The translations under genes were made by a program, and so were the position numbers. From DASXKD01 sp963734725 (GTDB lineage: Bacteria > Actinomycetota > Actinomycetes > Streptosporangiales > Streptosporangiaceae): DNA of 46,379 nucleotides. Positions 41,946-46,379 of the stretch are shown one piece after another (the stretch's first letter is position 1; every line of letters begins with the position of its first letter). Location: NCBI GenBank assembly GCA_963734725.1, contig CAVTIX010000026.1, positions 1-46,379 of the forward strand, read 5' to 3'. A model generated the notes under the pieces. It worked only from the letters and a program-made list of their open reading frames with translations. It was not told the DNA's origin and did no database searches.

Positions 41946-43397
41946 CTACCCCCGTCCCGTCGCGGTGAGAAATAGCAGGTAGCCGTTCAGGGTGACGACC
42001 AGCACGGTCACACAGGCGGCCGCCGCCGTGGTCAGGCGGCGGTTGACCAGCGGGCCCATGATGTCGGCGCGCCGGGTCAGCAGCACGAGGGGCACCAGGG
42101 CGAATGGGATGCCGAAGGAGAGCACCACCTGAGAGATCACCAGGCTGGCCGTGGCAGGGAGCCCGACGCCGAGCACCACCAGGGCGGGCAGCATGGTCAG
42201 CCCGCGGCGCAGGAACAGCGGGATCCGGCGGCCGAGGAAACCCTGCATCACCACCTGGCCGGCATAAGTGCCGACGCTGGAGGAAGACAGCCCGGAGGCC
42301 AGCAGCGCGACGGCGAAGGCCAGCGCGGCCCCGCCACCGGCCAGCCGGCCGAGCAGCTGGTGCGCGGCCGGGATCGAGCCGCCGCCGCCCAGGCCGCCCG
42401 ACCGGTGGGCCAGCGAGGCGGCGACGAACAACATCGCCAGGTTGACCAGCCCCGCGGCGCCGAGCGCGATCACCACGTCGAGCCGCTGGAAGCGCACGAG
42501 CCGGCGGCGCTCCGCGTCGTTCCGGCAGGGCGTCCGCGACTTGGTCAGCGCGGAATGCAGGTAGACCACGTGCGGCATCACCGTGGCCCCGATGATGCCC
42601 ACGATCAGCAGCAGGCGGCCGCCGCCGCCCAGGCTGGGGACCATGCCTACAGCGATGCCCGCCGGGCTCGCCCCGGCGGCGGCCAGGTCGTAGACGAAGC
42701 CGAGAAAGACCAGGCCAAGCAGGGCGGCGATGGCCAATTCGAACCGCCGGTAACCGCGCTGTTCCATGGCCAGCAAGCCGAACGCCACGACGGCCGTGAT
42801 CAGCCCGGCCGGCAGCAGCGGCAGCCCGAACAGCAGGTTCAGCCCGATCGCCGCGCCGACGAACTCGGCCAGGTCGGTGGCCATGGCGACCAGCTCGGCC
42901 TGGGCCCACAGGCCCAGCGACAGCGCCCGGGGCAGGTGGTCGCGGCACAGCTCGGGCAGGTCCCGGCCGGTTGCCACGCCTGCCTTCGCAGACAGGTACT
43001 GCACCAGCATGGCCATCAGGTTGGCCAGCACGACCACCCAGGCCAGCGCGTAACCGAACTGGGCGCCGGCCGAGAAGTTGGTGGCGAAGTTGCCGGGGTC
43101 CACGTAGGCGACGGCCGCCACGAACGCCGGGCCCAGCAGCGCCAGCACCGCCCGCCGCCGCCCGGGGGCGCGCACCGCTGCCACCGGGCCCGGCTCGCGC
43201 GTCCCCTCCAGCAGGCGAGCCCCACCCAGGGCACGCGCCGCCTCCGGCGCGCGCGCCGCCTCCCGCGGGCGCGCCGCCTCCCGCGGGCGCGGCGCAGCTA
43301 CCGGGCCTACCGGATGCAGCGCACGCAACCCGTCCCTGGACCCGGCCTGCGGCGCGCTCCGCGCGGCCGGCAGGTCCAGGGCTGGGTCAGCGGCCAC
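41946..43397 (-). CDS. mntH: NRAMP family divalent metal transporter
   Basis: A 483-residue proton-coupled Mn2+/Fe2+ importer. The metal-site motif DPGN occurs in AAVAYVDPGNFATNFSAG; helix 6 has TVMPHVVYLHSAL. About 11 hydrophobic segments follow the NRAMP pattern. The first ~75 residues are an unusual Arg/Ala/Pro/Glu-rich cytoplasmic tail with short repeats (see the repeat entry), absent from typical family members. GTG 43397 is the best available start; TTG 43400 just precedes it, and a start nearer the first helix cannot be excluded. It follows the GroEL gene by ~210 bp. Metal supply for a nearby di-iron monooxygenase is a speculative link. Confidence 0.88.
   Translation of the reverse strand: MAADPALDLPAARSAPQAGSRDGLRALHPVGPVAAPRPREAARPREAARAPEAARALGGARLLEGTREPGPVAAVRAPGRRRAVLALLGPAFVAAVAYVDPGNFATNFSAGAQFGYALAWVVVLANLMAMLVQYLSAKAGVATGRDLPELCRDHLPRALSLGLWAQAELVAMATDLAEFVGAAIGLNLLFGLPLLPAGLITAVVAFGLLAMEQRGYRRFELAIAALLGLVFLGFVYDLAAAGASPAGIAVGMVPSLGGGGRLLLIVGIIGATVMPHVVYLHSALTKSRTPCRNDAERRRLVRFQRLDVVIALGAAGLVNLAMLFVAASLAHRSGGLGGGGSIPAAHQLLGRLAGGGAALAFAVALLASGLSSSSVGTYAGQVVMQGFLGRRIPLFLRRGLTMLPALVVLGVGLPATASLVISQVVLSFGIPFALVPLVLLTRRADIMGPLVNRRLTTAAAACVTVLVVTLNGYLLFLTATGRG
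43233..43286 (-). repeat. 18-bp tandem repeat in the NRAMP N-terminal tail
   Basis: Three in-frame units of about 18 bp (GCGCGCCGCCTCCCGCGG on the plus strand) encode repeated REAARP-type hexapeptides, e.g. RPREAARPREAARAPEAARA, in the cytoplasmic tail. The first unit is more diverged. Slippage at such GC-rich repeats could change tail length. Confidence 0.65.
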
Positions 43398-43473
43398 CAA
43401 CCGGCCTAGGGTGTGCCCCGTGGATCCATGCCGTCGCGAGCGGTCGCATGGAGGGGGACAGCGAAGGGGGAAC

Positions 43474-43497
43474 GGGGGGGCGGGTGGGGGGTGGGGG
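43474..43497 (+). other. G-quadruplex candidate
   Basis: Four G-runs of 7, 3, 6 and 5 with single-base loops lie on the plus strand: seven Gs at 43474-43480, then C, GGG, T, GGGGGG, T, GGGGG ending 43497. This is a near-ideal intramolecular G-quadruplex pattern. It sits between the GroEL stop and the NRAMP start, on the strand opposite to both genes, so it is in their template strand. Two further G-runs lie just upstream (43453-43457, 43466-43470). Confidence 0.7.
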
Positions 43498-43515
43498 ATC
43501 GCGAGGCGGAGGAGG

Positions 43516-43538
43516 CGCCCATAGCGGAGCTATGGGCG
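43516..43538 (-). terminator. Perfect 10-bp hairpin downstream of groEL
   Basis: CGCCCATAGC (43516-43525) pairs with GCTATGGGCG (43529-43538) around a 3-nt loop. It lies 69-91 nt downstream of the GroEL stop in the direction of transcription. No U-tract is present. A terminator between groEL and the NRAMP gene is the simplest reading; together with the adjacent G-runs it could also be a regulatory leader for the NRAMP gene. Confidence 0.5.
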
Positions 43539-43606
43539 ACGACGACAACGCCGCGAGGCGCCCGTCCGGCGGACGCGCAGCAGGCCGGAGATCTGCGGGG
43601 CATGCC

Positions 43607-45298
43607 CTACCCAACCGACGGGCCGAGGCCGAGCGACTGCGGCGTGCTGGCGTCGGGCGAGGGCTGGTGCAGCCCTTCATCCAGCGGGCCGAACTCCGTC
43701 ATCAGCGCGCGGCTGCCGCCCCAAGGGGTCTGTTCCTCGGCGACCAGCGTGTTGGTGGTCAGCAGCAGGCCCGCCACGGAGGCGCCGTTTTGCAGGGCGG
43801 ACCTGGCCACCCGCAGCGGGTCGATGATGCCCATCTCGACCATGTTCCCGAAGCGGCCCGCAAGCGCGTCGAAACCGTCGTCCTGGCCCATCCCGGTGAG
43901 CCTGGACACCACCTCTTGGCCGGAGTAGCCGGCGTTCGCGGCGATCAGGTAGGTCGGCGAAGACAGCACCCGCCGCACGATCTCCACGCCGGTCGCGTAG
44001 TCGTCCTTGACCTCCAAGTCGTCGAGCGCGGGCTCGGCGTGCAGCAGCGCGGCACCGCCACCGGCCACGATCCCCTCGGCCATCGCCGCGCGGGTGGCGG
44101 CGAGCGCGTCCTCCACCCGGTGCTGCAGCTCCTTCAGCTCCGCGGGCGTGGGCGCGCCCACCCTGATCATGGCGACCTTGCCGGACAGCGCTCCGATCCG
44201 CTCGGTCAGCACGTCCTCGTCCACCCCGAAGGTGGCCCGATCAAGCTCGGCGCGGAGCTGGCCGAGCCGGAACTCCACGTCCGCCGCCGAGCCGCCGCCG
44301 TCGATGATCGTGGCCCGCTCGGCGGTGGCCCGCACCTGCCGCGCCCGGCCGAGCTGGTCCAGCGTCATCGTCTCCAGGGTGAACCCGGACTGCCTGCTGT
44401 ACACGGCGCCGCCGGTGATCGCGGCGATGTCCTCCAGCTTGTGCAGGCGGCGGTCGCCGAAGCCGGGCGCGCGCACCACCAGGCACTGGAACACCTTGTT
44501 CAGGTGGTTGTGCACCAGCATGGACAGCGCCGTGCCCTCCACGGTCTCCGCCATGATCACCAGCGGCCGCGGCGCCCGCATGATCTTGTCGAGCAGCGGC
44601 ATGAGCTGCTGCACTTTGGTGATCTTCTCGCTGCACAGCAGGATGTAGGGGTCGTCCACGACGGCTTCCAGGCTGGCCGGGTTGGTCACCAGGTACGGCG
44701 ACAGGTACCCGTTGTCGATCTCGAAGCCCTCCACGAAGTTGACGCTCATCCCGTGCGCCGCCGACTCCTCCACGGTGACGATGCCGCCGTCGCCGACGGT
44801 GTGCAGCGCCTTGGCGATCACCGTGCCGACCGCCTCGTCGTCGTTCGCCGAGATCGCGGCCACCCGCGCGTAATCGTGCTCGGTCTCCACCGGGTACGCG
44901 GCGCCCTGCAGGTGCTCCACCAGGCGCGCCACGGCCATGTCGATGCCGCGCTTGACCAGCACCGGGTTGGCGCCGTCGTCGATCGCCCGCACTCCCTCCT
45001 GGACGATCGCCTGGGCGATGACGGTCGCCGTCGTGGTTCCGTCGCCGACGATGTCGTTGGTCTTGATCGCCGCTTCCTTGACCAGTTGCGCGCCCATGTT
45101 CTCGAACTGGTCCTTCAGGTGGATCTCACGGGCGATCGTCACGCCGTCGTTGGTGACCACCGGGGATCCGGTGATCTTCTCCAGGATCGCGTTGCGGCCC
45201 TTGGGGCCTAGCGTCGACTTGACCGCCTCTGCCAGCTGGTCCACGCCGGCCAGCAGCAGGGCGCGCGCCTCGGCGCCAAAACGGAGTTCCTTGGCCAT
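43607..45298 (-). CDS. groEL: GroEL-like chaperonin (HSP60)
   Basis: A 563-residue chaperonin: MAKELRFGAEARALLLAGVD, KSTLGPKGRNAILEK, the ATP-site GDGTTTATVIAQAIV and AEGIVAGGGAALLHA are all clear. It folds proteins in an ATP-driven double ring. It differs from housekeeping copies: no GGM tail (ends LGLGPSVG), several diverged apical residues, and no groES beside it. The gene is co-directional with, and 29 bp from, an alcohol dehydrogenase gene. In Mycobacterium and Rhodococcus propane monooxygenase loci a dedicated GroEL (MimG) and an alcohol dehydrogenase accompany the di-iron monooxygenase, so this is likely a client-specific chaperonin. ATG 45298 has GGGAGG about 5 nt upstream. Confidence 0.92.
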   Translation of the reverse strand: MAKELRFGAEARALLLAGVDQLAEAVKSTLGPKGRNAILEKITGSPVVTNDGVTIAREIHLKDQFENMGAQLVKEAAIKTNDIVGDGTTTATVIAQAIVQEGVRAIDDGANPVLVKRGIDMAVARLVEHLQGAAYPVETEHDYARVAAISANDDEAVGTVIAKALHTVGDGGIVTVEESAAHGMSVNFVEGFEIDNGYLSPYLVTNPASLEAVVDDPYILLCSEKITKVQQLMPLLDKIMRAPRPLVIMAETVEGTALSMLVHNHLNKVFQCLVVRAPGFGDRRLHKLEDIAAITGGAVYSRQSGFTLETMTLDQLGRARQVRATAERATIIDGGGSAADVEFRLGQLRAELDRATFGVDEDVLTERIGALSGKVAMIRVGAPTPAELKELQHRVEDALAATRAAMAEGIVAGGGAALLHAEPALDDLEVKDDYATGVEIVRRVLSSPTYLIAANAGYSGQEVVSRLTGMGQDDGFDALAGRFGNMVEMGIIDPLRVARSALQNGASVAGLLLTTNTLVAEEQTPWGGSRALMTEFGPLDEGLHQPSPDASTPQSLGLGPSVG

Positions 45299-45327
45299 TG
45301 GTCCTCCCGGGGTGCGGAGAGTCGGTG

Positions 45328-46354
45328 CTAGGGGACGAGGATGGCCCGGCCGCGGACCCGCCCCGCGTCCAGGTCGGCGAACGCTTCGGCGGCGGAGTCC
45401 AGCGGGTAGGTCCGGGTGTGCAGGGTCACCCGGCCGCCCTCGGCCAGGGCCATCAGCTCGGCGAGGTCGTTGTAGGTGCCGACGATGTTCCCGATGATGT
45501 TGCGCTCGGTGGTGATGATGTCGAGCGTGGGGACCTGCACCGTGCCGCCGTAGCCGATGACGAAGTAGGAGCCGCCTCCACCCGTCATCGCCCATCCGTC
45601 GGCCTCGGCGCCCTGCTCGGCGACGAAGTCGAGCACCACCTCGGCGCCGCGGCCGCCGGTAAGCTCGCGGACCGCCTCGACCTGCGATCCGTCCGCCACC
45701 ACGGTGTGGTGCGCGCCGATCTGGCTGGCCAGCTTGAGCGCGTCCGGGTTGCGGTCCACCACGACGATCGTGGTCGCGGTGAGCGCGGCGAGGCACTGGA
45801 CGCCGATGTGGCCCAGGCCCCCCGCCCCGATCACGACCGCCGTCGTGCCCGGGTACAACAGGGGGATGGCCTTGCGCACCGCGTGATAGGCGGTGATACC
45901 GGCGTCGGCGAGCGCGGCGACGTCGGCCGGCTGGGTCTTCGGGTCGAGCTTCACGCACGCGCGGGCCGAGGTGAGCAGGTACTCGGCCATCCCGCCGTCG
46001 TGGGACAGGCCGGGGAACGAGTTGTCGGTGCAGTGCATGTCGTTACCGGCCCGGCAGGCCCGGCACAGCCCGCAGGTGGGCGTCGGGTGCAGGATCACAG
46101 TGTCGCCGACGGCCACGTTGGTGACCGCGGAGCCGATCTCGTGCACCCAGCCGGCGTTCTCGTGGCCGAGCGTGTAGGGCAGCGCTGGGTGCATCGCCGC
46201 GTCCCACTGCCCCTCGATGATGTGCAGGTCGGTCCGGCAGACACCGGCCCCGCCGATCTTGATGACGACGTCGAGCGGGCCCTTGACGCTTGGCTCAGGC
46301 ACTTCGTCGAACGACGGGCTGCTGATGGTAGCCGTGGATCCGGACAGCCTTCAC
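45328..46354 (-). CDS. Zinc-dependent alcohol dehydrogenase, one frameshift near the start
   Basis: About 341 residues after correction. Catalytic-zinc residues are seen in GAGVCRTDLHIIEGQWDAAM and in LGHENAGWV; the structural-zinc cysteines are in CGLCRACRAGNDMHC. The NAD-binding motif is VVIGAGGLGHIGVQC. It should oxidise primary or secondary alcohols to carbonyls. The long frame begins only at GTG 46302. The true N-terminus, KAVRIHGYHQQPV, starts at GTG 46354 with GGAG about 7 nt upstream, in another phase. Removing one base around 46310-46314 joins them (1026 nt, 342 codons). It precedes groEL by 29 bp, so they share an operon. Confidence 0.88.
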
Positions 46355-46379
46355 TGGGCTCTCCTCTCCTCCTCAGGGG

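Noticed and set aside
42971..45211. Very long plus-strand frame (746 codons) over NRAMP and GroEL genes
   Set aside because: Antisense of two clearly conserved minus-strand genes; His/Arg/Val-rich shadow typical of high-GC DNA.
45299..45958. Upstream extension of the GroEL frame to 45958
   Set aside because: Antisense-free but out-of-frame reading of the alcohol dehydrogenase gene; GroEL starts at ATG 45298 with GGGAGG before it.
1..46379. tRNA, rRNA, CRISPR array, riboswitch
   Set aside because: Looked for on both strands by eye; nothing with convincing structure or repeats was found. A covariance-model scan would be needed to exclude short RNAs.

Overview
The window is a 46.4 kb piece of a high-GC actinomycete chromosome. 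GC-rich third codon positions, frequent GTG starts, purine-rich ribosome binding sites, an F420-type luciferase-like oxidoreductase, a WS/DGAT acyltransferase, a DesK-like kinase and a LuxR-LAL regulator all fit Streptosporangiales/Streptomycetales-like Actinomycetota. I cannot name the species. No rRNA, tRNA, CRISPR array or intact insertion sequence was seen.

Layout. (1) 0.7-7.3 kb: GNAT acetyltransferase, large LuxR-LAL regulator (probably leaderless), SAM methyltransferase and a 14-TM DHA2-type MFS exporter. The GNAT and methyltransferase genes share a palindromic GGTAGC box upstream. (2) 7.3-15.0 kb: an accessory stretch with a flavoprotein fragment, RidA, several small proteins, a secreted protein, a frameshifted beta-lactamase-like lipoprotein, a HigBA-type pair whose toxin is broken, a CcbP-like protein, a conserved unknown and a NERD-domain protein. 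(3) 15.1-15.9 kb: an apparently exact 841-bp copy of the methyltransferase/exporter junction, so region 2 lies between long direct repeats. (4) 16.0-25.2 kb: a lipid/CoA module. A eukaryote-like single-chain acyl-CoA carboxylase and a KAS III with an unrecognised ~270-residue N-terminal region form an operon, divergent from a PhaB/FabG-type reductase. A plausible joint route is acetyl-CoA to malonyl-CoA to acetoacetyl-CoA to 3-hydroxybutyryl-CoA. (5) 25.4-31.7 kb: DesK-like kinase with a truncated response regulator, DUF1801-like, DUF3048-like and DUF1345-like proteins, and a DsbA-like protein. (6) 31.9-37.6 kb: F420-type oxidoreductase, then an operon of an FHA protein, a membrane DUF4407-Ser/Thr kinase fusion and an unknown protein. 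(7) 38.1-43.4 kb: DHFR-like reductase, MDR oxidoreductase, WS/DGAT, a small protein and an NRAMP transporter. (8) 43.6-46.4 kb: a GroEL and a Zn alcohol dehydrogenase, a pairing typical of the tail of propane/alkane monooxygenase loci. If so, the monooxygenase lies just off the right edge.

Data quality. At least six otherwise well-conserved genes are broken by a single base gained or lost, mostly in short G/C runs. Whole-gene lengths become multiples of three once corrected. This looks more like residual sequencing indels than real gene death, and it matters for any conclusion drawn from the window.
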